Assembly (NCBI GenBank): GCA_037200045.1
Contig: JBBCHM010000001.1
Location: 2,480,001-2,544,000 of the forward strand
Source of the DNA: Rhizomicrobium sp.
Lineage (GTDB): Bacteria > Pseudomonadota > Alphaproteobacteria > Micropepsales > Micropepsaceae
DNA: 64,000 bases
Direction of reading: 5' to 3'
Of this stretch, positions 1 to 8,428 are shown in pieces. Below the pieces are notes generated by a model. That model saw only the letters and a program-made list of their open reading frames with translations, was not told the origin of the DNA and ran no database searches. The number at the start of each line of letters is the position of its first letter. Position 1 is the stretch's first letter. A program made the position numbers and the translations under genes.

Positions 1-308
1 CTGGCCGGCGCCGCCTCGCGCCCGTCGAAGCTCAGCGTCTGTTTGGTCCTGGGATCGTAGAGCATCAGGAAGGCGCCGCCGCCGATGCCGGACGATTCCG
101 GCTCGACCAGCGTCAGCACCATCTGCGCCGCGATCGCCGCATCCACCGCCGAGCCGCCCTGGCGCAGCATCTGCCGCCCGGCCTCGGCCGCCAGCGGGTT
201 CGCCGCCGCGATCATGTGATGCTTGGCGATGGGCTCCGCGGCTTGTCCGCCGCTCGCGACGAGCCACAGACAGATTATGGCGTAATGCACGCCGCGCATC
301 GCACGCAT
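1..308 (-). CDS. ggt: gamma-glutamyltransferase, 5' part (cut by window edge)
   Basis: Only the first 102 codons are present; the gene runs off the left edge. The protein starts MRAMRGVHYA, has a hydrophobic signal peptide ending near QAAEP, and then shows the family's N-terminal pattern: ANPLAAEAGRQMLRQGGSAVDAA, followed by VEPESSGIGGGAFLMLYD, which is the conserved large-subunit start of periplasmic gamma-glutamyltranspeptidases. These enzymes hydrolyse or transfer the gamma-glutamyl group of glutathione. The autocatalytic Thr lies in the missing part. The next gene is divergent, with only 49 bp between starts. The other in-frame ATG, nine bases further in, would also leave the signal peptide intact. 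Confidence 0.9.
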   Translation of the reverse strand, partial: MRAMRGVHYAIICLWLVASGGQAAEPIAKHHMIAAANPLAAEAGRQMLRQGGSAVDAAIAAQMVLTLVEPESSGIGGGAFLMLYDPRTKQTLSFDGREAAPA

Positions 309-357
309 CGAATCCTCGCTCTTTCCGCACCGCCGCCAAGGCGATAGCCTTGCATAC

Positions 358-1383
358 ATGGTACGGCCCGGCGCGCGAAATCTCATCACCGACGTGGCCG
401 GGTTGCGCGTTGGGCATGCGCAGGACCTCGCCGTCGTCACCGGCACCACCGTGCTCACCGCCGATGCCCCCTTCGCCGCCGTCGTCGATGTGCGCGGCGG
501 CGCGCCCGGCACGCGCGAGAGCGACGCGCTCGATCCCGCCAGCCTCGCCGGCCGCGCCGATGCCATCGTGCTGTCGGGCGGCTCGGTGCACGGGCTGGAC
601 GCGGCGTCCGGCGTCACCGCCGCTCTGTTCGCCGCCGGACGGGGCTTTCGCCTGGCGCCCGGCGCGCCGCCGGCGCCCATCGTGCCCGCCGCGATCCTGT
701 TCGACCTCACCAATGGCGGGAATAAGGACTGGGGCGAGGCCTCGCCCTATGCCGCGCTGGGCCGCGCCGCGCTGGCGGCGGCCGGCGAAGCCTTTCCGCT
801 CGGTAATGTTGGCGCGGGCCTCGGCGCGCGCGCCGGCGCCTACAAGGGCGGCCTCGGCAGCGCCTCCGCCGTGACCGATGACGGCTACACGGTCGGCGCG
901 CTGGCGGCGGTCAATTCGCTGGGCTCGCCGCTCATCCCCGGCACCGACGTGTTCTGGGCCTGGCCGTTCGAGCAGGCGGGCGAGTTCGGCGGCCGCCGTC
1001 CGCGCGGCGAGGCGCCGAACGATCTCGACCTGCCGGCCGACATGAAGGGCCCCGCCCGCCCCGGCACCAACACGACCATCGCCATCGTCGCGCTCGACGC
1101 CGACATCTCGCGCATCGAGCTCAAGCGCATCGCGGTGATGGCGTCGGACGGCCTCGCCCGCGCGCTGCGTCCCGCCCACACCCCGTTCGACGGCGACCTG
1201 GTCTTCGCGCTCACGACCGCGACGCGCCCCGTCGCCGAACCGCGCGCCCGCGCGCTCCTGCGGCTGGGCAGCATCGCCGCCGACACGCTGGCCCGCGCCA
1301 TCGCGCGCGGCGTCCACGAAGCGCGGACATGGGGCGCGATGAAGAGTTACCGCGACAGCTTCCCGGGAGGATCACATGGATAG
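358..1383 (+). CDS. P1/DmpA-family N-terminal-nucleophile aminopeptidase
   Basis: A 341-residue protein of the S58/DmpA (P1) family: D-/L-aminopeptidases or esterases made as one chain that cleaves itself into alpha and beta parts. Seen: the N-terminal ITDVAGLRVGHAQD and LSGGSVHGLDAASGV signatures, and the cleavage/nucleophile region PGTNTTIAIVA at residues 235-245, where Thr239 or Thr240 would be the nucleophile. No signal peptide, so it is probably cytoplasmic. Its last eight bases overlap the start of the next gene, which suggests translational coupling. The ATG lacks a clear Shine-Dalgarno sequence. Substrate is unknown. Confidence 0.88.
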   Translation: MVRPGARNLITDVAGLRVGHAQDLAVVTGTTVLTADAPFAAVVDVRGGAPGTRESDALDPASLAGRADAIVLSGGSVHGLDAASGVTAALFAAGRGFRLAPGAPPAPIVPAAILFDLTNGGNKDWGEASPYAALGRAALAAAGEAFPLGNVGAGLGARAGAYKGGLGSASAVTDDGYTVGALAAVNSLGSPLIPGTDVFWAWPFEQAGEFGGRRPRGEAPNDLDLPADMKGPARPGTNTTIAIVALDADISRIELKRIAVMASDGLARALRPAHTPFDGDLVFALTTATRPVAEPRARALLRLGSIAADTLARAIARGVHEARTWGAMKSYRDSFPGGSHG

Positions 1384-2227
1384 AGAACAGGGCTTCGCCA
1401 TTCCGCGCCGCGCCTTTGTCGGCACGCTGGTGGCCGGCTTCACGCTGGCGGCCGGACCGGTCCGCGCCGACGCCATCGTCACCGACACCAGCGGCCTCGA
1501 TGCCGGCGAGGTCTCGATCCCCGTCGCCGACGGCGCCATCCCCGCTTTTCGCGCGCGGCCCGCCGGCAAGAAGGACACCGCCGTCGTACTGGTGGTGCAG
1601 GAGGTGTTCGGCGTGCACGAGCACATCAAGGACCTCTGCCGCCGCCTCGCCCATACCGGCTATTATGCCATCGCGCCGTCGCTCTATGCCCGCCAGGGCG
1701 ACCCGGGGAAGTACGATCTGGCCCATGTCGGCGATTTGATCAGCGACATCGTCGCCAAGGTGCCGGACGCGGAAGTCATGAGCGACCTCGACTCCGCCGT
1801 CGCCTTCGCCAAGGGCGAGGGCGCCGATACCGCCAGGCTCGCCGTCACCGGCTTTTGCTGGGGCGGGCGCATCGTGTGGCTCTATGCGGCGCACAATCAC
1901 GCGGTGAAGGCCGGCGCGGCGTGGTACGGCCCGCTCGCCGGCACCGACAGCGAACTTCGCCCGCGCACCGCGATCGAACTGGCGGCCGAGGTGAAGGCGC
2001 CGGTGCTCGGCCTTTACGCCGGGCTCGACGAGCACATCACCGCGCAGAACATCGAGGACATGAGGAAGGCGCTGGCGGCCTCCGGCAACACGACCTCGCG
2101 CATCGACGTCTTCGCCGATGCGCAGCACGGCTTCAACGCCGACTACCGCCCGAGCTATAATGAGAAGGACGCGAAAGAGGGCTGGTCCCGCATGCTGGCC
2201 TGGTTCAAGGCGAACGGGGTGAGCTGA
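1376..2227 (+). CDS. Tat-exported dienelactone hydrolase-family protein
   Basis: A 283-residue alpha/beta hydrolase of the dienelactone hydrolase family. The N-terminus carries a twin-arginine signal (IPRRAFVG, residues 9-16, then a hydrophobic stretch and a likely cut after VRADA), so it is exported folded. The nucleophile is Cys161 in TGFCWGG; the acid is the Asp in YAGLDEH and the base the His in AQHGFNADY, completing the Cys-Asp-His triad. The start overlaps the peptidase gene by 8 bp, so the two are one operon. Homologous exported proteins are mostly uncharacterised carboxymethylenebutenolidase-like enzymes; substrate is unknown. Confidence 0.88.
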   Translation: MDREQGFAIPRRAFVGTLVAGFTLAAGPVRADAIVTDTSGLDAGEVSIPVADGAIPAFRARPAGKKDTAVVLVVQEVFGVHEHIKDLCRRLAHTGYYAIAPSLYARQGDPGKYDLAHVGDLISDIVAKVPDAEVMSDLDSAVAFAKGEGADTARLAVTGFCWGGRIVWLYAAHNHAVKAGAAWYGPLAGTDSELRPRTAIELAAEVKAPVLGLYAGLDEHITAQNIEDMRKALAASGNTTSRIDVFADAQHGFNADYRPSYNEKDAKEGWSRMLAWFKANGVS

Positions 2228-2237
2228 TCCCCGCACC

Positions 2238-2267
2238 GTCATGGCCGGGCTTGTCCCGGCCACCCAT
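2238..2267. repeat. REP-type palindrome
   Basis: A GTCATGGCCGGGCTTGTCC stretch with its complementary half makes a short hairpin (GGCCGGG/CCCGGCC). It is a single half of the palindromic family seen as pairs at 10508, 12089 and 53752. Confidence 0.7.
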
Positions 2268-2308
2268 ACACCCGATCTCGAAATTTGAGCGCGTAGGGCA
2301 AACAGGAT

Positions 2309-2373
2309 TCACGCGGAGCCGCGGAGAACGCGGAGGATAAGAGCAACTCCGCGTTCTCCGCGGCTCCGCGTGA
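2309..2373. repeat. 27-bp perfect inverted repeat
   Basis: Positions 2309-2335 and 2347-2373 are exact reverse complements over 27 bp, separated by 11 bp. The arms are built from CGCGGAG/GAACGCGGAG units. It lies between the stop of the hydrolase gene and the terminator of the convergent lipoprotein gene, so it may end or stabilise transcripts from the left, or be a dispersed repeat. There is no T-run after it in the plus direction. Confidence 0.85.
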
Positions 2374-2377
2374 AAAC

Positions 2378-2402
2378 AAAAAAGCCCCGCACCGGGCGGG
2401 GC
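2378..2402 (-). terminator. rho-independent terminator of the lipoprotein gene
   Basis: Read on the minus strand, a GCCCCGC stem, five-base loop and GCGGGGC stem are followed by TTTTTTGTTTT. It begins 25 bp after the stop codon of the lipoprotein gene. In the plus direction the stem is followed by CTCTTTC, so it may work weakly both ways. Confidence 0.85.
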
Positions 2403-2426
2403 TCTTTCGTATTCGATCGGCGGGAA

Positions 2427-3644
2427 TTACCGCACGAACACCCGCACCTCGCTCGCCGTCGCGCCGGGATCGGTCGCGCTCGCCACCGCCAGCCGCGAGG
2501 CTGGCACGCCCATGTCGGTCATCGAGCGCAGCACTTCCTGCGCGTGGTTCTTGGCCGAGGTCTGGGCCAGCTGCACCGCCGCCGCCGTGCCGCGCGTCGG
2601 CGCCACCGCGACGACCGAGAAGCCGGCATTCGGCTTGGACTGCAACGCCTGGCTGAGCGCCGCGTAGAGAATCTGCTGATAGTCGACGCCCGGCCGGTCG
2701 AACCGGATCACCACCAGCGGCGTGCCGGCATAGGCCAGGGTGGAGGCCGACAGCGGCCCGCCGGCCGAAGTGGCGATCGGCGCGCTGCCCAGATCGGCGC
2801 CATAGAGCTCGCCGTTCTTGATCGCCGAGGCCAGCGTGGTGAGGTTGGCGCGCTCGTTGGCGACATAAGCCGTCTGGCGCTGGGTGTCTTCCGCCGCCGC
2901 CTTCAGCAGCCGGTCGATCAAGACGATGGTCTGGTTGGTTTCGTCCTCGAGCACGGCAAGCTGGCGATGGTCCTCGTCGACCGCGCCGGACACGTTGTAG
3001 GTCGCCTGGATCTGGTCGAGCGCGAAATGCGCCGACGAGGAATCCGTGGCGAGCGAGCCGGCCAGCGAATTCAGCGCATTGATGTTGCCGGCCAGGCTGT
3101 CGAGCGCGGATTGCGCGTTGTTCCACTCGGTGACGAGTTCGGGATTGCCGCGCGTCGTGCCGATCTGCAGGCGCGTGGTGATGCGCGCCCGGGACTCGTG
3201 ATAGGTCCCGGCCGCGTCCGCGCCCTGGTTGCGCAGATCGCTGAGATGCGAGGCGTCGGCCGACAGATGGTCTTCCAGCGTCTGCACCTGGCTGCGCAGC
3301 GTGGCGATGGTGGCGCTGACGGCGGTGCCGGTATTGCTGCCCGGCTCGATCGACACCGGCGTGATGGCGACGACGGGGGCCGAGCCGCCCGAGGCCGCCG
3401 GACCGGAGGAGCCGCCCGGCAGCGAACCGGGCAGCGCGCCCGGGGCGCCCGGCGTGGCCGCCGCTGCGGAGCCCTGGTCGGGAAACGCGGAGGCGTTACC
3501 GCCCGGCACCGAGCCGGAATCGTCGGGCTGGCCGCCGAACAGCGAATTGTCGAGGTCCGAACACCCCGCCAGGCCGAGGCCGGCCGCGAGCGCCAAGACA
3601 CTGACCAGGCGAGACTTCCGCCCTGCCGCCGGATTCCCCTTCAT
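2427..3644 (-). CDS. predicted lipoprotein of unknown function
   Basis: A 405-residue protein with a bacterial lipobox: hydrophobic residues 12-25, then LAGC with Cys28 as the lipidation site. Residues 30-90 are rich in Gly, Pro, Ser and Ala, a flexible linker. The middle (about 100-300) is rich in Leu, Ala, Gln and Asp heptad-like patterns (TLRSQVQTLEDHLSADASHLSDL), probably helical or coiled coil. The C-terminus (GVPASRLAVASATDPGATASEVRVFVR) has the look of the last strand-helix-strand of a peptidoglycan-associated OmpA-like fold, but I see no full motif. The gene stands alone with its own terminator. I do not recognise the family. Confidence 0.75.
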   Translation of the reverse strand: MKGNPAAGRKSRLVSVLALAAGLGLAGCSDLDNSLFGGQPDDSGSVPGGNASAFPDQGSAAAATPGAPGALPGSLPGGSSGPAASGGSAPVVAITPVSIEPGSNTGTAVSATIATLRSQVQTLEDHLSADASHLSDLRNQGADAAGTYHESRARITTRLQIGTTRGNPELVTEWNNAQSALDSLAGNINALNSLAGSLATDSSSAHFALDQIQATYNVSGAVDEDHRQLAVLEDETNQTIVLIDRLLKAAAEDTQRQTAYVANERANLTTLASAIKNGELYGADLGSAPIATSAGGPLSASTLAYAGTPLVVIRFDRPGVDYQQILYAALSQALQSKPNAGFSVVAVAPTRGTAAAVQLAQTSAKNHAQEVLRSMTDMGVPASRLAVASATDPGATASEVRVFVR

Positions 3645-3912
3645 GCGCCGCTCTCCGCCCCCGCCCGCCGCATCACGGCCGCCGGTCGATCCACCAGTGG
3701 GCCCGCGTCATGGTTACGCGAGTCCCTCGCGGGCCAGTCTTAACCAGCGGGGCGCGTGCAAACAAGGGTACGCGATGACGCTTCCTGGGGAGATTTTTCC
3801 CGAAGCGGGAAGGACTTGGATGGTTTCGCGGGGGCCGGGCGGGGTGTGGGGCGGGGGTTTCGGTTGCGCTTGCCTTTGGCCGCGCCCCTCAATAGGTTCA
3901 CCGCCCTTGAAC

Positions 3913-3989
3913 GCACCCGTAGCTCAGCTGGATAGAGCATCAGACTACGAATCTGAGGGTCAGGAGTTCGAATCTCTTCGGGTGCGCCA
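3913..3989 (+). tRNA. tRNA-Arg (anticodon ACG)
   Basis: A 77-nt tRNA with an encoded CCA end. The acceptor arms GCACCCG (3913-3919) and CGGGTGC (3979-3985) pair fully; the anticodon stem TCAGA/TCTGA holds loop CTACGAA with anticodon ACG at 3947-3949; the T-loop is TTCGAAT. ACG reads CGN arginine codons after A34 editing. Confidence 0.97.
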
Positions 3990-4024
3990 TTCTTTTGCGG
4001 GCGGGCAAGGCGGTCGCCACGCTG

Positions 4025-5596
4025 TCAGCGGAAGACGATCTGCACCGCGGTCTGCGCGCCAGTACCGAGCAATTTGCACCTGTCGGCCACCGCGGACGTC
4101 GGTGGCACCGTCTTGGGTGCCCAGGGCGGTCTTACGGTCTTGCCATCGACCTCGACGGAAATGTCTTCGAACACCACATCGGGCGTCGCGGGATACAGGC
4201 CGGGGTCGAGATCGTATGGCGTCCGCAGGGTTTCCTTCACATAGGCCTCCAGCGTCTGAACGCATTGGTTCAGTTCCGCGATCGGGGCGACCGTCGGCAG
4301 GAATGTGTCGGTCAAGCCTTCGAATTCACAGGTATAGTGAAAACCGCCCCCGGCCATTTGGTCGAGCGTGATGACGCCCGTCACGCGGTCGCCCGGGTAC
4401 ACCCGGACATGCTTGCTGTGCCATGCGCCGTCCAGCCCGACACGCCAGCTCGCGACGGTCCAGAACGGCCCCGTCGCGATGTCGCCGGGCAGTCCGTCGC
4501 CGTGGCTGCCCCATTGCAGGACCGGTTGCAGGATCGTGTTGCGATCCGCCGTCTGCATTCCGCTGAACAGGTAGATCACCTGCGAGTCCGCCAGGGCGGG
4601 CGGCTGCGGCACGATCCAGCTTGAGACGAATTTTTGGATCGGCTTGCCGTCGTTCGTCCAGCTCGCATAGGCGATCCAGTTCGACTGCCCGATATGCGAG
4701 GCTTCCGGATCGCCGATGCCGGCCCATGTCTTGGCGGCCTGCGGCACATAGAGCTGCACGTCGGAGCGCGGCCTGGGCCCTCCGGGTGCGATCACGAGGC
4801 CGTTCGGATCTTCGCCGTCCGTCGTCTCCGCCAGCGGCGATCCCGCCGCTGGAATGGCGGTTCTGCCGATCACCGCGATCGGCGTGGCCGGCGTGCTCGG
4901 GAGCAGGCTCGTCACAAGGCTGGACGTGGCCACGCGGCCGGCGGTCAGGAGGTCGAGGATATCGAAGCTCGGCAGGACCAGCTTCTGATAATAGTCGAGT
5001 TCCTCGGCGTCGATGATCTTGCGCGCGGCGATCGTGGCGTCGCGCAGCTCGGCGACGAAACCGGCGCGGTTGCGCTCGACGCAGGCGGCCCACTTCCGCG
5101 TCACGCCGTAATAGATCGATTTGAGATCCGACGCCGACTTGAACCACATGGCGTATCGCTGCTGCGACGCATACCAGGTGGATAGAGTCTTCTGGACGCC
5201 GAGTATGCCAGTCAGCAGGCCCGCAATCTGGCTCGTCACCTGCCCGGTCGTGCCCTTCAGTTCAAGCCAGAGCCAACCCTTTGAGAGCAATATCAGGCTT
5301 ATCGGCAGAAAGACGATCGCGAGGATGTTGACGCCGATGTAGAAATACACCCAACGCCGCGCGTTCTTGTACTTCGCCTGATACCAGGCCGCGCCGAGGA
5401 CGCATTCCGCGAGAAAATCCTCCATGACGCGATCGAGGGTCGCGTCGTTCGGATCGGCGACGGCAAGTTCCGATTTGAAATCCTCGAGCAGCATCCGGGC
5501 GCGACGGCGCGATCGGTTCGACTTGTCCATCTCGCCGTCGGAAAAAAGCTTGTCGATCCTGCTTGGGCGATCGTCGCCGTCGGTATTCTCTGCCAT
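4025..5596 (-). CDS. membrane protein: SLATT-like 2TM domain fused to a beta-rich domain
   Basis: A 523-residue protein of an unfamiliar architecture. The charged N-terminus is followed by a membrane helix at about 83-105 and a second hydrophobic segment at about 122-140, then a helical stretch (WYASQQRYAMWFKSASDLKS), a layout like SLATT effector domains of conflict systems. After a Pro/Ala linker (about 235-300) comes a domain of about 220 residues, rich in aromatic, Gly and alternating hydrophobic residues (SSWIVPQPP, LQPVLQWGS, FHYTCEFEGL), which suggests a concanavalin-like or eqolisin-like beta-sandwich. No catalytic site can be assigned. It follows a lipoprotein gene by 28 bp and ends 35 bp from a tRNA-Arg. 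Base composition appears less GC-rich than the neighbours. Domain names are pattern-based. Confidence 0.7.
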   Translation of the reverse strand: MAENTDGDDRPSRIDKLFSDGEMDKSNRSRRRARMLLEDFKSELAVADPNDATLDRVMEDFLAECVLGAAWYQAKYKNARRWVYFYIGVNILAIVFLPISLILLSKGWLWLELKGTTGQVTSQIAGLLTGILGVQKTLSTWYASQQRYAMWFKSASDLKSIYYGVTRKWAACVERNRAGFVAELRDATIAARKIIDAEELDYYQKLVLPSFDILDLLTAGRVATSSLVTSLLPSTPATPIAVIGRTAIPAAGSPLAETTDGEDPNGLVIAPGGPRPRSDVQLYVPQAAKTWAGIGDPEASHIGQSNWIAYASWTNDGKPIQKFVSSWIVPQPPALADSQVIYLFSGMQTADRNTILQPVLQWGSHGDGLPGDIATGPFWTVASWRVGLDGAWHSKHVRVYPGDRVTGVITLDQMAGGGFHYTCEFEGLTDTFLPTVAPIAELNQCVQTLEAYVKETLRTPYDLDPGLYPATPDVVFEDISVEVDGKTVRPPWAPKTVPPTSAVADRCKLLGTGAQTAVQIVFR

Positions 5597-5624
5597 GCGC
5601 GGGTCCCCGCCACCGTGTCGCGTT

Positions 5625-6986
5625 CTACTTTTTCTTTTGGCCCGCGGCCCAGGTCTGCTCGGCCTTGTAGAGGTTCTCGGTTGCGGTGACCGCCGCGTTG
5701 AGGATCGCCGCGTTCGAGGTATCGACAGTGGTCGTCACGTTCGCGCCGCAATCGGGCCGGAAGTTGATCACGCCGCCCTTTTTCAAAAGCGCCTTCTGCA
5801 CATATCGCGGATCGGCGACCGTCGTCTCGAAGGTCACTGCCGGCACCGGGGGCAGCGGATTGGCCGCGTTGGCCGCATGGGCGGATGCATTCGCCGCCGC
5901 CAGCGCGTTGGAGAATGCCTTCCACCATGTCACCTGCACGACGACTTTGCGGCACAGGGGGTAGGGGAAATCGGAATGCGCCGCTGTCGGATCGGCAAAA
6001 TAGCCGGCCGTCTCTTTCGCGCCCGCTTCGGTCGCCTCGGCATCAACGCTCTTTTTCTCGACGATGCGATACAGCCAGCCATCGCCGGATACCGCGACGC
6101 GCGGCCCCTTGTTCGTCCTTGCGCTTCCGATCGCGACCGGCGAAACGATGCCGAGCTGGCTGGCGTTCGGCAATGCGTGCCAGCACATGCGCGAGTTGTC
6201 GCCCTCCGGATAATTGCCCGCGCTGTCGGGCTTTGCCGGCAGGTCCACATGGTCGAGTTGCGATGACGGCGCGAAGACGGGAGCCCCGGCCTTTTCGGCA
6301 CGCCCCTCCGCGACGACGTTGATCGGAAAGACGGCGGAGGGCTTCACGCCGGCCATCTTCGAATAGTCGATATTGCTCTTGTCCTTGTCGCAGATGTAGT
6401 CGCTCACCGTCGGCGCCGGCGGCGGCACGGCGTCGGGATTGAACGATCCGGGATTGTTCGCAACCGTGGCCTGGACAATTCCCAGGACAAGCCCGCCGGC
6501 CGCGCCATAGGGGCCGGCGATGCCGAACCCGGTCACCGCGCCCGACCCGGCCGCCGTGATCACCGCGGCGGCATTGCTCGTATATTTAACGGTGACGATG
6601 GAATAGAGCGTATCCTGGCCGGTGACCGCCGTTCCGGAAATCGCCGTCGTTGTCAGGTCCCAATTCTTGCCGTCGTCGGGCGTCGCGACATAGCTGCCAT
6701 AGGCCGCGTCCGGCGGCGACATCACCGATGCCGCGTTGACCTGATTGAAACACGCGTACCAGGTGTCGTCGGTCACGTCCGCCGGGCAATTGGACGTCGG
6801 CTTGCTCGCGGGCTTGCCGTCCGGGCCGGTGGGCACCGGCGCCGACAGCGTGATCTTCGACGACGGCAGGCTGAAGTGCAGCGCGGTCGACTCGATCTGT
6901 TTTCCGTCGGACCACGGCGCATAAGAGATCGAGGTACTGCAGGCACTCAACAGACATGCGGAAATCAGGACTGCTATACCGCGCAT
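5625..6986 (-). CDS. predicted lipoprotein, partner of the SLATT-like protein
   Basis: A 453-residue protein with a lipobox LLSAC (Cys16), so probably anchored in a membrane facing the periplasm. Residues about 130-175 form a Gly/Ala-rich hydrophobic block (AAGSGAVTGFGIAGPYGAAGG) that might insert in a membrane. There are scattered Cys residues (NCPADVTDDTWYACF, YICDKDK, PLCRK), possibly disulphides, and an Ala/Asn-rich stretch near 350-375. The C-terminus ends QKKK. It is the first gene of a two-gene unit; the next gene starts 28 bp downstream. I do not recognise the family. The 279-bp gap upstream is AT-richer and probably holds the promoter of the pair. Confidence 0.75.
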   Translation of the reverse strand: MRGIAVLISACLLSACSTSISYAPWSDGKQIESTALHFSLPSSKITLSAPVPTGPDGKPASKPTSNCPADVTDDTWYACFNQVNAASVMSPPDAAYGSYVATPDDGKNWDLTTTAISGTAVTGQDTLYSIVTVKYTSNAAAVITAAGSGAVTGFGIAGPYGAAGGLVLGIVQATVANNPGSFNPDAVPPPAPTVSDYICDKDKSNIDYSKMAGVKPSAVFPINVVAEGRAEKAGAPVFAPSSQLDHVDLPAKPDSAGNYPEGDNSRMCWHALPNASQLGIVSPVAIGSARTNKGPRVAVSGDGWLYRIVEKKSVDAEATEAGAKETAGYFADPTAAHSDFPYPLCRKVVVQVTWWKAFSNALAAANASAHAANAANPLPPVPAVTFETTVADPRYVQKALLKKGGVINFRPDCGANVTTTVDTSNAAILNAAVTATENLYKAEQTWAAGQKKK

Positions 6987-7265
6987 CGAACCCCTCCTTT
7001 TGTCGGTGGGGATTTCGGCATTGTTCGCTCGACCGAGACGCCGACGGAACGATCTTCGAAATTCCTGGAATATCGTCTATTGAAAATCGCCCCATGTCGG
7101 CGGCGCGAGCCACTTCGCCTTGCCGCCAATCCCCACGCTTAATAATCGACACAATGGACATTGTCGCAATGGTTGTCCAGATGCCATATGGAATGATGAA
7201 TGGGTTATCTCTATTTGAACTGTCCTATATTCGTTGTTCGCCGTCCGGAAGGTGAAGTGGGCGTC

Positions 7266-8417
7266 TCATCCCTCCACCGCGAAGCTCAACCCCGCCTTCT
7301 TCGGCAGTCGTTCGAGAAGCGCCTCCGCCATCGCCGCCGCCGGGCTCCAGCAGCCGCCCGGCGTCGTCGTATGCGGCACGCCGGCGAGCGCGATCGCCGC
7401 CTCGGCCAAAATCTTCGAGGTCGAGCCATAGCCCGGATCGCGGTCGCCCTTCACGGCGGCGCGCAGGCTGCGCCCGTCCGCCGTCTCGGCCACGAACAGG
7501 ATGTCGTACCAGCCATTGTCGCGCTCCTGCCGGCTCGGTCCCTCGCCCGGCTTGGGGATGCCGCCGGCGCCGAAATTGAATCCGCCGAGCCCGCCCGCCG
7601 CCGCCTTGGGGGGCCCGTCCAGCATCTGCATCTCGCAATAGCGGAAGTCGGTGCCCCAGGGATGGCCGAGCAGGAAATTGGAGCGATGCACCGCCTTGGT
7701 GTTGATCCCCGCCATCATGAACGGCCCGACCCAGGCGCCCACCGCTTCGTCCTCATAGGGCGTGTTGCCGTCCGGCTGTTCGGGTCCCTGAAAGCCCGGC
7801 GTCAGCGCGAAGGGATTGCCCAGCGTGCGGGCGATCGCCGGATCCTTCGCCGCCGCGGCCATTGACGCCTGTCCGCTCGCCAGCGTGCCGCCGGACAGCC
7901 CGCCGACCATGCCGCGGATGCGCCCGCGTACCCGGGACGCGTACGTGCCGAACGCTTTCTTCGCCGCCTCCTGGACGAAATAGACGCCGAGGTCGAACGG
8001 TATCGAATCGAAGCCGCAGGAGAACACCAGCCGTGCGCCGCTCGCCTTCGCCTCGGCCTCGTGCGCCGCGATCATCTGCGCGATCCAATGCGACTCGCCG
8101 GTCAGGTCGACATAGTCGGTGCCCGTCCTGGCGCAGGCCGCCACCAGGTTCGAGCCGTAGAGCTGATAGGGGCCCGCCGTCGAAACGATCACCTTGGCGC
8201 GGCGGCACATCGCTTCCAGCGAGGCCGGATCGTCGGCGTCGGCGAGGATCAGCGGCAGCGTCCGCGGCGCGCCGATCTCGTCGCGCACCGCCGCGAGCTT
8301 GTCCCTGGAGCGTCCCGCCATCGCCCAGGTCACATCGGAATGTGTCAGCAGATGCTCCGCCACCAGCCGGCCGGTATAGCCGGTCGCCCCGAACAGGATG
8401 ATGTCGAATTCGCGCAT
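7266..8417 (-). CDS. saccharopine dehydrogenase-like NAD(P)-binding reductase
   Basis: A 383-residue protein with an N-terminal Rossmann fold: ILFGATGYTGRLVAEHL (residues 6-22) is the GxTGxTG dinucleotide site. Further family segments are STAGPYQLYG, GTDYVDLTGE and SCGFDSIPFDLGV. The nearest known groups are the saccharopine dehydrogenase-like oxidoreductases, including the mycobacterial trans-acting enoyl reductases; substrate here is unknown. The ATG at 8417 follows GAGGGGAAAAGGC, a good ribosome binding site, and lies 11 bp after the antiporter gene, so the two are co-transcribed. The open frame continues upstream through the antiporter gene, but only as a shadow. Confidence 0.88.
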   Translation of the reverse strand: MREFDIILFGATGYTGRLVAEHLLTHSDVTWAMAGRSRDKLAAVRDEIGAPRTLPLILADADDPASLEAMCRRAKVIVSTAGPYQLYGSNLVAACARTGTDYVDLTGESHWIAQMIAAHEAEAKASGARLVFSCGFDSIPFDLGVYFVQEAAKKAFGTYASRVRGRIRGMVGGLSGGTLASGQASMAAAAKDPAIARTLGNPFALTPGFQGPEQPDGNTPYEDEAVGAWVGPFMMAGINTKAVHRSNFLLGHPWGTDFRYCEMQMLDGPPKAAAGGLGGFNFGAGGIPKPGEGPSRQERDNGWYDILFVAETADGRSLRAAVKGDRDPGYGSTSKILAEAAIALAGVPHTTTPGGCWSPAAAMAEALLERLPKKAGLSFAVEG

Positions 8418-8428
8418 GCCTTTTCCCC

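Noticed and set aside
6987..7265. A second copy of the tRNA-Arg 3' end (att site) beyond the SLATT-like unit
   Set aside because: I compared this spacer with the tRNA 3' end by eye and found no match, so an integrated-element boundary cannot be claimed.
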